DNA of 64,000 nt from Hoyosella altamirensis (GTDB lineage: Bacteria; Actinomycetota; Actinomycetes; Mycobacteriales; Mycobacteriaceae), in contig NZ_JACHWS010000002.1 of the NCBI RefSeq assembly GCF_014191505.1, forward strand, positions 558,001 to 622,000. Reading direction: 5' to 3'. Shown here one piece after another: positions 9,855 through 21,872 of this stretch. The notes under the pieces are model-generated. The model saw nothing but the letters and a program-made list of their open reading frames with translations, searched no databases and was not told where the DNA came from. The translations under genes were made by a program, and so were the position numbers. Position 1 is the first letter of the stretch. Every line of letters begins with the position of its first letter.

Positions 9855-10871
9855 GTGAGGACTCCGGTGCCTGCCCTAGCCACTACTGCGATCCTGCTTC
9901 TTGCCATCGTGGGCGGCGCCACAATAGGTCTCACCACACCTGCGTTGATTCCGGACGGCTTGATTGACGTCACGATCTTTGCGCTGCTAGTGCTACTTTT
10001 CCTGCCGATCAGCACCCAATCGCTGCGGCGCGCGTTCCGCAATGTTCGCTTCACCGCGAGCGCGTGGCTCGCCAACTTCGTCATCGTCGCCCCTTTCGGC
10101 GCGTTGCTGGCGTGGCTTCTAATGAGCGGGCACCCGGCCGCGATCGCCGGGCTGACGATCTACTTTGTTGCGCCCTGTACCGATTGGTTTCTGGCTTTCA
10201 CCAAACTTGCCGGCGGGGAAACCGCCGGTGCCGCGGCATTGATCCCCCTCAACCTCGCAACGCAAGTGGCTCTGTTTCCCGTAGTGGTCTGGCTCGTGTC
10301 GGATCACGTTTCCGGCTTTGCGATCGCCGATCTGCTCGCCACGATGCTGGTGTGGTTCGCCCTGCCATTTGGCGTAGCCGCCCTCATCCGGGCGGTGCTG
10401 TCGCGTGCGGGATATCGGGGAGGTGCGGACGCGTTGCTCTCGCGACTGCCGGATGCAGGTGTGCCCGTCGTGCTCGGCTTGCTTGTGTTCCAGATCTTTG
10501 CGGTCCACGCGGGAACGATCACCGGCGCACTGACGCTTGCGCCACTGGTTCTCGCCGCAGTAGTCGCCTTCTTTGGCTTCGCCCTCGTCGTTTCACAGGT
10601 CCTCGGCCGCGCAGCAGGGCTTTCATCGCCGGAACGGACAGCGCTCACGATGACGACGAGCGCTCGTAATGCCCCACTAATGCTGGCCCTGACGATGACC
10701 ACGATCCCCGACCAGCCGCTGATGTACTCGGTCATCGTTCTCGCAATGCTGGCTGAGTTTCCCCATCTCACTACGCTCGCATACGCCTTTCGCCGCAAGC
10801 TGGGAAGCGCACCTGCCCCGGCCGCTCCGGTGCCGCGCAGGCGCAGCAGCCACGCCGTTCGTTATAGATAA
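9855..10871 (+). CDS. Bile acid:sodium symporter (BASS)/ACR3-like transporter
   Basis: A 338-residue integral membrane protein with about 9-10 hydrophobic segments. It has the BASS/ACR3-like layout: LVLLFLPISTQSLRRAFRN after TM2, the broken-helix-like IYFVAPCTDWFLAFTKLAGG near residue 105, and a second pseudo-repeat containing LTMTTSARNAPLMLALTM near 275. Databases often label such proteins arsenic resistance proteins, but the ACR3 Cys context is not exact and arsenite export cannot be claimed. GTG 9855 is likely; GTG 9867 is an alternative. It is followed by a flavoprotein gene preceded by a related palindrome, which suggests common control by a metal- or oxidant-sensing Fur-family repressor. 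Confidence 0.74.
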   Translation: MRTPVPALATTAILLLAIVGGATIGLTTPALIPDGLIDVTIFALLVLLFLPISTQSLRRAFRNVRFTASAWLANFVIVAPFGALLAWLLMSGHPAAIAGLTIYFVAPCTDWFLAFTKLAGGETAGAAALIPLNLATQVALFPVVVWLVSDHVSGFAIADLLATMLVWFALPFGVAALIRAVLSRAGYRGGADALLSRLPDAGVPVVLGLLVFQIFAVHAGTITGALTLAPLVLAAVVAFFGFALVVSQVLGRAAGLSSPERTALTMTTSARNAPLMLALTMTTIPDQPLMYSVIVLAMLAEFPHLTTLAYAFRRKLGSAPAPAAPVPRRRSSHAVRYR

Positions 10872-10888
10872 CGATTATCGGTATCGTT
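10870..10888. promoter_or_regulatory. Candidate Fur/Zur-family operator before the flavoprotein
   Basis: AACGATTATCGGTATCGTT overlaps the last two bases of the transporter stop codon and ends 5 bases before the GTG start of the next gene. It is palindromic (AACGAT.../...ATCGTT), resembles the 9823 element, and agrees with the recalled Zur-type pattern at 13 of 19 positions. It must cover the promoter or the 5' end of a leaderless message. Confidence 0.45.
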
Positions 10889-10893
10889 GTGGG

Positions 10894-12027
10894 GTGTCTT
10901 CCTCAGCTACGTCCCCACTTCCCACCGTCGACGTCCTAGTCGCGGGCGCGGGCCCAGCAGGTATCGGATGCGCCCTTGCCCTGCAGTCGGTCGACAGTCT
11001 GACCTACGGCGTCATCGAGCGCGGTGTGGTTGGCCAGTCATACCGCGACTGGCCGCGGTGGACGCGGTTCCTCACGCCCTCCTTCACCGGCAATGCGTTC
11101 GGCGCGATTGACATCAACGCCATTCACCCCGAAACCTCGCCCGCACTGCTGCTGCAGACCGATTATCCGTCAGGTGAGGCGTACTCGCATTACCTCAGCA
11201 AGCTCGTCGAACTGTTTGAGCTCCCTGTCGTCGAGAACACGATGATCGAATCGGTCGCACGCGGCGCCCGCGACGAGTTCGTCGTGACAACGTCGCGTGG
11301 TACGGTCACCGCCCGGAACCTGATCTGGGCGGGCGGCGAATTCTCGGCACCTCACACGCCCGAGGTCAGCGGCGCTCACCTCGGGGTCCACAGCTCTCAG
11401 CCGCAGGCCTGGGAGCCTCCAGACGGCTCCCGCGTCGTTGTTATCGGCGGATACGAATCTGGCATCGACGTCGCCTGCTCGCTCGTGGCACGCGGCCACC
11501 ACGCAACCGTCCTCGATCCCGAATCACCATGGGAGAACACCGGTTCTGACCCCTCTCTGACGCTTTCGCCCCGAACACGACAGCGCCTCCGGGTCGCGCA
11601 GGCAGGAGGTGCTCTCGACCTCGTCGGCGCGGCCGCAGCCGCGATCTCCCAGCCCAACGGCAGTTACACGGTCACGGATTCCACCGGCGCACACCACACC
11701 TCGACCGCACCACCAGTGCTCGCCACTGGCTACCGCCCACACCTCGGCCCTGTCCAGCACATGTTCGCGACGCGTGATGACGGGTGGCCGTTGCTGAACA
11801 CCGACGACGAGTCGACTCTGCAGCCCGGCGTCTTCCTCAGTGGTCCCTCTGTCCGGCACAAGAACCTCCACCTCTGCTTCATCTACAAATTCCGGCAGCG
11901 CTTCGCCCACGTCGCCAAAGTGATCGGTGAGCGGCTGGATCGGGATACCAGCGCTTTGCGGTCCTGGAAGCTCGCAGGGATGCTTGTCGAAGACGTCTCC
12001 TGCTGCGATAAGGAATGTGTCTGCTGA
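10894..12027 (+). CDS. FAD-dependent oxidoreductase (CzcO/ArsO-like) with Cys-rich C-terminus
   Basis: A 377-residue flavoprotein monooxygenase-like protein. FAD site: VLVAGAGPAGIGCALAL (about residues 14-30). A second dinucleotide site VVVIGGYESGIDVACSL lies near 184, and the ATGYRPHLGP motif near 275 closes the FAD domain. The striking part is the last ten residues, SCCDKECVC, with four cysteines in nine residues, which could bind a metal or form disulfides. The start is GTG 10894 with no separate ribosome binding site, five bases after a palindromic operator, so the message may be leaderless. Its neighbour is the BASS transporter. A role in metal or metalloid handling is inference. Confidence 0.72.
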   Translation: MSSSATSPLPTVDVLVAGAGPAGIGCALALQSVDSLTYGVIERGVVGQSYRDWPRWTRFLTPSFTGNAFGAIDINAIHPETSPALLLQTDYPSGEAYSHYLSKLVELFELPVVENTMIESVARGARDEFVVTTSRGTVTARNLIWAGGEFSAPHTPEVSGAHLGVHSSQPQAWEPPDGSRVVVIGGYESGIDVACSLVARGHHATVLDPESPWENTGSDPSLTLSPRTRQRLRVAQAGGALDLVGAAAAAISQPNGSYTVTDSTGAHHTSTAPPVLATGYRPHLGPVQHMFATRDDGWPLLNTDDESTLQPGVFLSGPSVRHKNLHLCFIYKFRQRFAHVAKVIGERLDRDTSALRSWKLAGMLVEDVSCCDKECVC

Positions 12028-12045
12028 CGCACGTACGATCGTCGA

Positions 12046-12957
12046 GTGGACAGTTCGCAGACCGCTGGTCGCGCCGGTCGTTACGCTCCCAGCCCCACCG
12101 GCGATCTCCACATCGGCAACCTCCGCACTGCGCTGCTCGCATGGCTTTTCGCGCGCTCAACGAACCGTCGTTTTCTCATGCGAATGGAGGACCTCGATGA
12201 CCGTGTTCAGCCTGGATCGGCTGACAGGCAACTCGCGGACCTCGAGTCACTCGGTCTCGACTGGGACGGCGAGGTCATCTACCAGTCAGACCGGAGAGAC
12301 CGCTACAACGCGGTCGTCGAGGAACTAGGCAGTGCGGGATTCACTTTCGAGTGCTACTGCTCGCGCAGGGAAATCCACGCGGCAGCGTCCGCTCCGCATG
12401 CAGCACCGGGCGCGTACCCGGGCACGTGCCGCGACCTCACGGCCTCACAGAGAGAAGAAAAACTTCGCAGCGGCAGATCTCCGGCCGTTCGGCTTCGCAG
12501 CAAGGTCGCCGAGTACACCATCGACGATGCACTCCACGGCCAATTCACAGGCGTCGTGGACGATTTCGTGCTTCGCCGGGGAGATGGAACACCCGCCTAC
12601 AACCTCGCAGTGGTCGTCGACGATGCCGCGTCAGGGATTGACCAAGTAGTGCGCGGCGATGACCTTCTGACGTCCGCCCCGCGGCAAAGCTACCTCGCCG
12701 CACTCCTTGGGCTCCCCGTGCCGCATTACGCTCACGTGCCGCTTGTCCTCGGCCCGCATCGGAAACGGCTCGCTAAACGAGACGGTGCGATCACGATGAG
12801 TGAACTGCGCATGTCGCCGCACGCGCTCGTCGGCCTCCTCGGCAGATCACTCAACCTCACTGACCGTGACCGCGCCACCCCCGCTGACCTGCTCGAAAGC
12901 TTCAGTCTGGAGCGAATTCAGCGCCACCCCTGGGTCTTCCATCCCCGGAAACACTAA
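12046..12957 (+). CDS. gluQ: Glutamyl-Q tRNA(Asp) synthetase
   Basis: A 303-residue truncated relative of glutamyl-tRNA synthetase that keeps only the catalytic domain; it activates glutamate and attaches it to the queuosine base of tRNA-Asp. Visible are the HIGH-type motif (YAPSPTGDLHIGNLRTALL), the zinc cluster CYC...YPGTC near residues 103-127, and the KMSKS-like KRLAKRDGA near 240. The C-terminal anticodon-binding domain is absent, as expected. The start is GTG 12046. It lies near a YhhQ-type transporter and tgt, which give it a substrate. The LAKRDGA version of KMSKS is typical of GluQ proteins. Confidence 0.9.
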   Translation: MDSSQTAGRAGRYAPSPTGDLHIGNLRTALLAWLFARSTNRRFLMRMEDLDDRVQPGSADRQLADLESLGLDWDGEVIYQSDRRDRYNAVVEELGSAGFTFECYCSRREIHAAASAPHAAPGAYPGTCRDLTASQREEKLRSGRSPAVRLRSKVAEYTIDDALHGQFTGVVDDFVLRRGDGTPAYNLAVVVDDAASGIDQVVRGDDLLTSAPRQSYLAALLGLPVPHYAHVPLVLGPHRKRLAKRDGAITMSELRMSPHALVGLLGRSLNLTDRDRATPADLLESFSLERIQRHPWVFHPRKH

Positions 12958-13071
12958 ACCCCGAAACAATGGCCACTGCCTGAAGCCTTCACACGTCCCG
13001 GACTTGTAGGGTTCATACCGGCCGATGCCAGGACTCAGCACGCCACGCAAGCGGAACGGAGGACGCAACTC

Positions 13072-13947
13072 GTGACGACCCTCGAGGCGCTGATACTTGG
13101 CATCATTCAGGGCGTTTTCATGTTCGTCCCGGTCAGCTCCACTAGCCATCTTGCCCTCGCGCAGCACTGGCTGATCAGCGCCGGGTCGGGCATGCCGGCA
13201 CCAGACTCGCCCGAGATGATCCTGTTCGACATCATCGTGCACGTTGGCACGCTGGTATCGATCGTCATCGTCATGCGGGAACCGCTGTTCCGCCTGCTCC
13301 GCGGACTCCTTTCCGACGCGCGCAAACTCGCTGGCGGCGATCTCACGAGCAGAGTGAAGAGCGGGCAGCTCATGTACATCCGGCTCGCTTTGCTCGGCAC
13401 GGTCACGGTCGCGGTGACCGGGTTCCTGGGCCTGGCGATCCGCGCATTCGGAACCGAGGTGTTCGCAACCCCGGCGCTCATCGCAGGCGCGCTGATCGCC
13501 ACAGGTGCAATCCTGTGGTGGACCGACACTATTGGTCCTCGCTGGCGCGGCGCCGCTCAGCTCACCGTATGGGTAGCCGTGGCGATCGGTATCGCTCAGG
13601 CCGCGGCGCTCGTACCAGGCTTGAGCCGCAGCGGTCTGACGATCGCCATGGCTCTGCTGCTCGGACTGCACCGGCCGCTCGCCGCGCAATTCAGCTTCTT
13701 CGTCGCGATACCCACGATTCTGTCCGCTGCACTGCTCCAGGCATGGACGGTCCTACAGGCTGAAGAATTGACCATCCACCTGGGTTCGTACGCGGTCGCC
13801 TTCGTCGCGGCTGCGGTAGTAGGTGCTGTCGCGCTCGCGCTAGTTCTCAAGCTGCTGTATGCCGCCAAATTCCGATACTTTTCGGTCTACGTGTGGGTAC
13901 TTGCTGTCGTAGTCCTCATCGTGCAGCCAGCGACCACTCACCTGTGA
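13072..13947 (+). CDS. uppP: UppP/BacA-family undecaprenyl-diphosphatase homologue with altered first motif
   Basis: A 291-residue polytopic membrane protein of the BacA/UppP family, which dephosphorylates undecaprenyl pyrophosphate for cell-wall lipid recycling. The second motif is intact (LVPGLSRSGLTIAMALLLGL, residues 181-200, with Arg186), and so are SSTSH and His26. The first motif departs from the family: the ExxxE pair (Glu17 and Glu21 of E. coli BacA) is Gln13 and Met17 here (GIIQGVFMFVPVSS). It may be an inactive, altered or regulatory paralogue, or a subgroup that uses other residues. GTG 13072 follows GGAGG. Confidence 0.82.
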   Translation: MTTLEALILGIIQGVFMFVPVSSTSHLALAQHWLISAGSGMPAPDSPEMILFDIIVHVGTLVSIVIVMREPLFRLLRGLLSDARKLAGGDLTSRVKSGQLMYIRLALLGTVTVAVTGFLGLAIRAFGTEVFATPALIAGALIATGAILWWTDTIGPRWRGAAQLTVWVAVAIGIAQAAALVPGLSRSGLTIAMALLLGLHRPLAAQFSFFVAIPTILSAALLQAWTVLQAEELTIHLGSYAVAFVAAAVVGAVALALVLKLLYAAKFRYFSVYVWVLAVVVLIVQPATTHL

Positions 13948-14014
13948 CGATGGGGCGAATGTCGTAATGTGGGTCTGTTAGCCACCGGGCACTACTAAAG
14001 CGCAGGGATGACGG

Positions 14015-14617
14015 ATGAGCGAGAAGGAGAAGCCGCAGCGCGGCAAGCACGGGCGGCCCCGCAAGAAGAACAAGCCGCAGGGCGGAAAAGCGTCGGGCGC
14101 GGGCAATCCGCACGCTTTCAATTCGGATGCTGCATACGGATCAGGCAAGTCGTATCTTCCGTCCGGTCACACGCCCGCCGACCTATTGCCCCGCCTCGCA
14201 GCCCGCGTCATCGATGGGCTGTTCGTTGGCGTGCCGGCGTTGCTGGTGTATCGGGTGCTCGTGGAAGGCCTCGGCGGGCTCGGCGCCGTCCTTGGAGCAT
14301 TGATCTACGGCCTCACGCTTGTCGCGTACGCCACCATCCTCGAAGCCGGAAGCGGCCAGACCATTGGCAAGCGGATGCTCGGCCTTCAGGTTCTCGGACC
14401 GAACGGCGGTTTCCCCACCAAATCCGAAGCGTTCCGCCGGAACTCCTTCTATGTGCTCCAAGCCGTAGTCATGCTGCCTTTCTGGCTCGTTCAGTTCCTC
14501 GCCCTGGCTGTTCTGCTCGCCGTGTTCATTTCCATCGTCATCAGCATTGAGCGCAGCCCGCACAAGCAGGGCCGTCATGACGAAGTCGCTGATGGCACGC
14601 AAGTGGTCCGTGTCTGA
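14015..14617 (+). CDS. RDD family membrane protein
   Basis: A 200-residue protein. A basic, Lys/Arg/Gly-rich cytosolic head (residues 1-45) precedes the RDD domain: LLPRLAARVIDGLFVGVPALLVY has the Arg and Asp of the name, then a short second segment, then GQTIGKRMLGLQVLGPNGG and a C-terminal membrane pair. RDD proteins are small integral membrane proteins of mostly unknown role; some exchange ions. ATG 14015 is used. It lies 67 bases after uppP and 21 bases before the YhhQ-type gene. Confidence 0.82.
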   Translation: MSEKEKPQRGKHGRPRKKNKPQGGKASGAGNPHAFNSDAAYGSGKSYLPSGHTPADLLPRLAARVIDGLFVGVPALLVYRVLVEGLGGLGAVLGALIYGLTLVAYATILEAGSGQTIGKRMLGLQVLGPNGGFPTKSEAFRRNSFYVLQAVVMLPFWLVQFLALAVLLAVFISIVISIERSPHKQGRHDEVADGTQVVRV

Positions 14618-14638
14618 AATGTGTGCTTGGATACCCTG

Positions 14639-15367
14639 GTGACAAAGGCGACCTACACTCCCGATCAGCCACGCACTGCTGTTTTCGCGCAGGTGAACAG
14701 CGGTCTTTACGCAACCGTGGTCGCGGTGTTCGCGTCATTGTTGTTCATGTCGAACATCGCTGCCACCAAAGGCGTGGAGTTCGGTCCTCTTCTCGGCGGC
14801 TGGTCGATCATCACCGACGGCGGCTTCTTCCTGTTCCCGTTGGCGTACATACTCGGGGGAATCCTCGCGGAGGTGTACGGATTCAGGGCTGCGCGGCGCG
14901 CGATCTTCATTGGGTTTGGTGTAGCCCTGCTCGCGGCCGCATCATTCTGGATCGTGGCCATCCTGCCAGCTGCGGGATTCTATGAGAATCAGGCAGCGTT
15001 CGAAGCGGTCGTCAAGGCGTACCCGCAGATTTTGCTAGCCAGCCTCACCGCTTTTCTCGTCGGTCAGTTGCTGAACTCTTACGTCATCGTATGGGTCAAA
15101 GAGCGCACCCGTGAGCGCCATTTGTGGGCGCGGCTAATGGGGTCGACGGTCGTCGGCCAGTTCGTCGACACGTTGATCTTCTGCGCCATCGCCGCGACCG
15201 CGATCGGCATCGCCACCGGCGGTGACTTCCTGAACTACTTGTTCTTCGGTTTCGTCTACAAGACGGTCCTCGAAGCGCTGTTGTTGCCCATCACGTACCG
15301 GGTGGTCGCCTTCATCAAGCGACGCGAACCCAGCTACCAGGCTCAGCTCGCAGTGTCGACGTCGTAG
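14639..15367 (+). CDS. yhhQ: Queuosine precursor transporter, VUT/YhhQ family
   Basis: About 242 residues with six hydrophobic segments. Family marks are the LLFMSNIAATKGVEF start of TM1, FPLAYILGGILAEVYGFRAARR around residues 75-95, and the late STVVGQFVDTLIFCAIA and FVYKTVLEALLLPITY segments. YhhQ proteins import queuosine precursors (preQ0/preQ1 or queuine). Nearby gluQ and tgt act on the same modified base, which strengthens the call. I prefer GTG 14639 (MTKATYTPDQ) to the open-frame start at 14621. Its 3' end overlaps the convergent gene at 15343-15864 by 25 bases. Confidence 0.87.
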   Translation: MTKATYTPDQPRTAVFAQVNSGLYATVVAVFASLLFMSNIAATKGVEFGPLLGGWSIITDGGFFLFPLAYILGGILAEVYGFRAARRAIFIGFGVALLAAASFWIVAILPAAGFYENQAAFEAVVKAYPQILLASLTAFLVGQLLNSYVIVWVKERTRERHLWARLMGSTVVGQFVDTLIFCAIAATAIGIATGGDFLNYLFFGFVYKTVLEALLLPITYRVVAFIKRREPSYQAQLAVSTS

Positions 15368-15864
15368 ACTTCGGTTGCCGGTTTCGACAGAAGCCGGTCG
15401 GCCATCTCCTGCTTGAGGACTGTAAGCCGTTCCGCTTCCGCTGGTGTCCACTCCCCTTTGCGGGCAAGCTCGATGAACTCACGCACAACGAACCCTTCAC
15501 GAATGATTACCGTGACGGAGCGTTTGCGATAGGTGAGGGTGAATACGTACCGCTGCAACAGGTCTCCACGTTCGGCCCGCTTCAACGTGGGGTCAACGGT
15601 GTAGCGATTCTCCGTCACCGCCCTGGTCACCATCTCGAACGCGTCACGCGCACCGGGACCGGGGAACGGGGTGACGATGCTGACTTCGCGGCGCTCTACC
15701 GGCTGCCCGGGATCGAGGAGAGGGAACGCACGCTCCATCACTTTGAACGCGTGGGCGACACCGCCTGGCGCTTCCATGCCGTTGTAGCGCAGCAGTTCGT
15801 CGTAGCTAAAGGCGATCGCATTGCCGTTTTCCTGCACGAGCAGGGCTTCCCTCACGGAACTCAC
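15343..15864 (-). CDS. Hypothetical protein
   Basis: A 173-residue soluble protein that I do not recognise. It begins VSSVREALLVQENGNAIAF, is rich in charged residues and has no membrane segment or obvious catalytic motif. The start is a GTG at 15864 whose bases overlap the TGA of the DoxX-like gene (GTGA), a coupled start with GAGGAG just upstream. It ends inside the convergent yhhQ gene. Being last in a run with tgt and the DoxX-like gene, it may belong to that transcription unit. Confidence 0.72.
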   Translation of the reverse strand: MSSVREALLVQENGNAIAFSYDELLRYNGMEAPGGVAHAFKVMERAFPLLDPGQPVERREVSIVTPFPGPGARDAFEMVTRAVTENRYTVDPTLKRAERGDLLQRYVFTLTYRKRSVTVIIREGFVVREFIELARKGEWTPAEAERLTVLKQEMADRLLSKPATEVYDVDTAS

Positions 15865-16310
15865 TCCTCGCGCGTACCCGAAGCCCGCTTCCGGAGCATC
15901 TTCAGCGCATCGGTGCACCACAACGCCCACAGCACGAGGACTGGCTGAAACAGCAGTCGGACCCCGCGTGCGACGTCGGAGTCCAGTCCGAACGCGTCCG
16001 TCTGGGTCACGAACTGATTGATATTGCCGGGGAAGATCGCCACGAAGAACCCCGCGACGATCCAGCCCACCAGAACTCGCTTGCGCCGCAGGGCAATGAG
16101 TGTGGCACCAAGCGCGATTTCCACCAGTCCGGACGCGACGACCACGAAGTCGCCGTCCAATGGCAGCCAAACGGGGACCTGCGCCAGGAATTCGGTGCGC
16201 GCCCACGTCAGGTGAGCAACACCGGCTGACACAAGGAAGAGACCAAGAATCCACCGAGCAATCGTCTTCGGGAGTGCGCTGCGCTCAACAACCTCGAACC
16301 GTTTGGACAT
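15861..16310 (-). CDS. DoxX-like small membrane protein
   Basis: About 149 residues with four hydrophobic segments: ARWILGLFLVSAGVAHL, DFVVVASGLVEIALGATLIAL, VLVGWIVAGFFVAIFPGNINQF and GVRLLFQPVLVLWALWCTDAL. The AGVAHL and PGNINQF elements are what one sees in DoxX/DoxD-related membrane proteins of unknown function. The open frame extends far upstream, but that part lies antisense in tgt, so ATG 16310 (MSKRFEVVER) is the start. It follows tgt by 16 bases and overlaps the next gene by 4. Confidence 0.77.
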   Translation of the reverse strand: MSKRFEVVERSALPKTIARWILGLFLVSAGVAHLTWARTEFLAQVPVWLPLDGDFVVVASGLVEIALGATLIALRRKRVLVGWIVAGFFVAIFPGNINQFVTQTDAFGLDSDVARGVRLLFQPVLVLWALWCTDALKMLRKRASGTREE

Positions 16311-16326
16311 GCACCGAGTATGGCAG

Positions 16327-19972
<3,646 letters not shown>

Positions 19973-19973
<1 letters not shown>

Positions 19974-20620
19974 CAAAGCTCCTGTCGTGAACGTGCAGAC
20001 GACATCGTCTGCGCGGAAGGCGGTTGCTGCAGACCGGACTCGATGAGGTCGAAGGCCTCATCGATCAGCTCAGGAAGAGTCCGTCCGGACACATTCCCGC
20101 TGAGCCACAATTCGACTGCTGTGCGCAGCGCGGCTGCCGTAGACGCGAGCACAACGTGCGGATACAGGTCAGTTCTTGAGTCTGTGCCCGTCCGCTGCGC
20201 CACGATGCGTGCTGCCCGCGCCATTGCGCGCGTGTAAAGAAGCTGATGACCAGCTGCGACGTGTGGATGCACCTCCGCTAGGTGCAACGCACTAGCGAGT
20301 TCCCCAAGCCGGATGACGTCATCTTCAGCGGCGACCGCCAGCAGTCGGCGCAGGGAAACGAGGATTGGTTCGCCCTCCGGCATCGCGGCAAGCGTGTCGG
20401 TCAGCCCCTCCAGCCGTGTCTCGAGGTGAAACACGATCGCGTCTTCTTTATTCGCAAAGTAGTTGTGGAAAGTCCGCGCGGAGACACCGACCTCGGCCGC
20501 GATGGCTTCTGCCGTCGCAGCTTCGAAGCCTCGCTCGCGGATAATCCGGACCGTGGCGGCGCTAAGCGCAGCACGGGTCGCGGCCTTCTTCCGCTCGCGG
20601 AGACCAATCGATGGATCCAT
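19973..20620 (-). CDS. TetR family regulator of the MMPL exporter
   Basis: A 215-residue TetR repressor. The N-terminal helix-turn-helix reads RKKAATRAALSAATVRIIRERGFEAATAEAIAAEVGVSARTFHNYFANKEDAI; the ligand domain follows. ATG 20620 (MDPSIGLRER) is chosen over an upstream TTG at 20656 because the latter lies inside the operator palindrome. It overlaps the MMPL start by one base, so the two form one operon. A perfect 10-base inverted repeat 36 bases upstream is the probable autoregulatory operator; the ligand is likely a substrate of the exporter. Confidence 0.9.
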
Positions 20621-20655
20621 GACATCGATCTTCGCGATTTTTGCGACAGCCTGCA

Positions 20656-20680
20656 ATATTTCTGCTTAATGCAGAAATAT
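20656..20680. promoter_or_regulatory. Probable TetR operator
   Basis: A perfect inverted repeat ATATTTCTGC-TTAAT-GCAGAAATAT in an AT-rich island of an otherwise GC-rich region. It is centred about 48 bases upstream of the tetR ATG. The 10-base arms with a 5-base spacer are typical of TetR-family sites. Confidence 0.75.
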
Positions 20681-20700
20681 GATTTACAACACGACGTTAC

Positions 20701-21192
20701 TCAACTTGTGACGCCGATTTGGGCAACCCGGGCACCTGATGCCCACACAAGATCAGCTGGAGCCAACTCGAGTTCCACTCCCGCCGCCCCGCCCCCGATC
20801 AGTACCGTGGACTCAGCGAGAAGTGCTTCGTCGACCACAACAGCAACATCGGATGGCAGACCGAGCGGTGACACCCCATTCTTGGGATAACCGACCACGC
20901 GATCGAGTTCCTCGGCACTCGCAACTTCCATCCGCGTGGACTGATGCAGCCCGTCCGCGATGGCTGCGAAATCGAGCTTGCGGTCCATCGCGCACACTGC
21001 CACCGCGTAATGGCCGGAAGACTTCGAGCGCAGAAACACCGCCTTGGTGATCCGACTCAACTGATAACCCAAAGCGTCGGCGAAATCTTGCGGCGAACGA
21101 ATCGGCGATTCAAACAGCTCGTGGTCGTGAATCGCGACGTTGACACCAGTCGCATCAACGGCACGCAGAACATTGATGTGCGGTGAAGTCAC
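20701..21192 (-). CDS. YbaK/EbsC-type aminoacyl-tRNA deacylase
   Basis: A 163-residue YbaK/ProRS-editing domain protein; the family hydrolyses mischarged tRNAs (for example Cys- or Ala-tRNA-Pro). Pattern elements are the opening VAIHDHELFESPIRSPQDFADALG, the Lys in RITKAVFLRSKSSGHYAVAVCAMD, and the Gly-rich GYPKNGVSPLGLPSDVAVVVDEAL. GTG 21192 is used, with GGGAG just upstream; the longer frame to 21306 lies in the neighbour's 3' end. It lies between the DUF6875 gene and tetR on the same strand. Confidence 0.85.
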   Translation of the reverse strand: MTSPHINVLRAVDATGVNVAIHDHELFESPIRSPQDFADALGYQLSRITKAVFLRSKSSGHYAVAVCAMDRKLDFAAIADGLHQSTRMEVASAEELDRVVGYPKNGVSPLGLPSDVAVVVDEALLAESTVLIGGGAAGVELELAPADLVWASGARVAQIGVTS

Positions 21193-21212
21193 CAGTCTCC
21201 CGCTTCCTGCAG

Positions 21213-21872
21213 TTAATCGTTTTCGGGATGAAGGCGATCGATGATCGCCGAGCGCACCGGCGCTGGGACGGCGGGCGCATAGCGCTTGAGGTACGCGGCA
21301 AGCCACTCTCGCCGCGAGGCGAGGAAGGCGAAATCACTCGCCACCATGTGCCGCAACGCGATCAGAGGGAAGGGACAGTCGAGTGGGCGGAAATCCTGGT
21401 TCCACAACCCTGCCTCACCGCAACCTGGATAGAACTGACCGATCATCAAACCGTCCGGAACTACCAGCTGCTTGCGCGCTGACTGCACCGCATCGATCAG
21501 CGAGTAATCCTTCAGATCAGGGAAGACCACCATCACTGACTTGTAAATCTCCTGCGGACCCTCGACTGGCGCTAGCGTGCTGAAGGCTTCGATCAACTCG
21601 TCCGTGTACTGCCCGACCTGATCTTCCGTCAGCTCCGAGCCTCGAACGACGGCCGCCCACAGCATCTTCCGATTGAGCGACGGTGCGGTGTACGGGCAGA
21701 CAGGGCCCGTGCGGCCGAGATCGGCATGCGGATGTGTCAAGAACTGCGTCGCCCATCCGAGCAGTCCGCTGAGAACCTCGTCTTCGGCGACCTCGGCCTG
21801 AGAGGCAAGATTGACCAGCGTGATGGTCCTCGCGAACCTAGTCGGACGCTCAGTCGCTGTCATATCCACCAC
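21213..21872 (-). CDS. DUF6875-like protein
   Basis: A 219-residue cytosolic protein. It resembles a family I know only as a domain of unknown function in actinobacteria (DUF6875), recognisable by VCPYTAPSLN near residue 60 and IGQFYPGCGEAGLWNQDFRPLDCPFPLIALRHMVASDFAFL in the C-terminal half. The Cys pair (VCPY, FYPGC, LDCPF) and aromatic residues are suggestive of a ligand or cofactor site, but nothing is established. The start is GTG 21872 after GAGGGG; ATG 21863 is possible. It stands 20 bases upstream of the deacylase gene and may be co-transcribed with it. Confidence 0.65.
   Translation of the reverse strand: MVDMTATERPTRFARTITLVNLASQAEVAEDEVLSGLLGWATQFLTHPHADLGRTGPVCPYTAPSLNRKMLWAAVVRGSELTEDQVGQYTDELIEAFSTLAPVEGPQEIYKSVMVVFPDLKDYSLIDAVQSARKQLVVPDGLMIGQFYPGCGEAGLWNQDFRPLDCPFPLIALRHMVASDFAFLASRREWLAAYLKRYAPAVPAPVRSAIIDRLHPEND

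Noticed and set aside
14617-14640. A preQ1 or other riboswitch before the YhhQ-type transporter
   Set aside because: Only 21 bases separate it from the preceding gene, too short for an aptamer, and no preQ1-type sequence is found.
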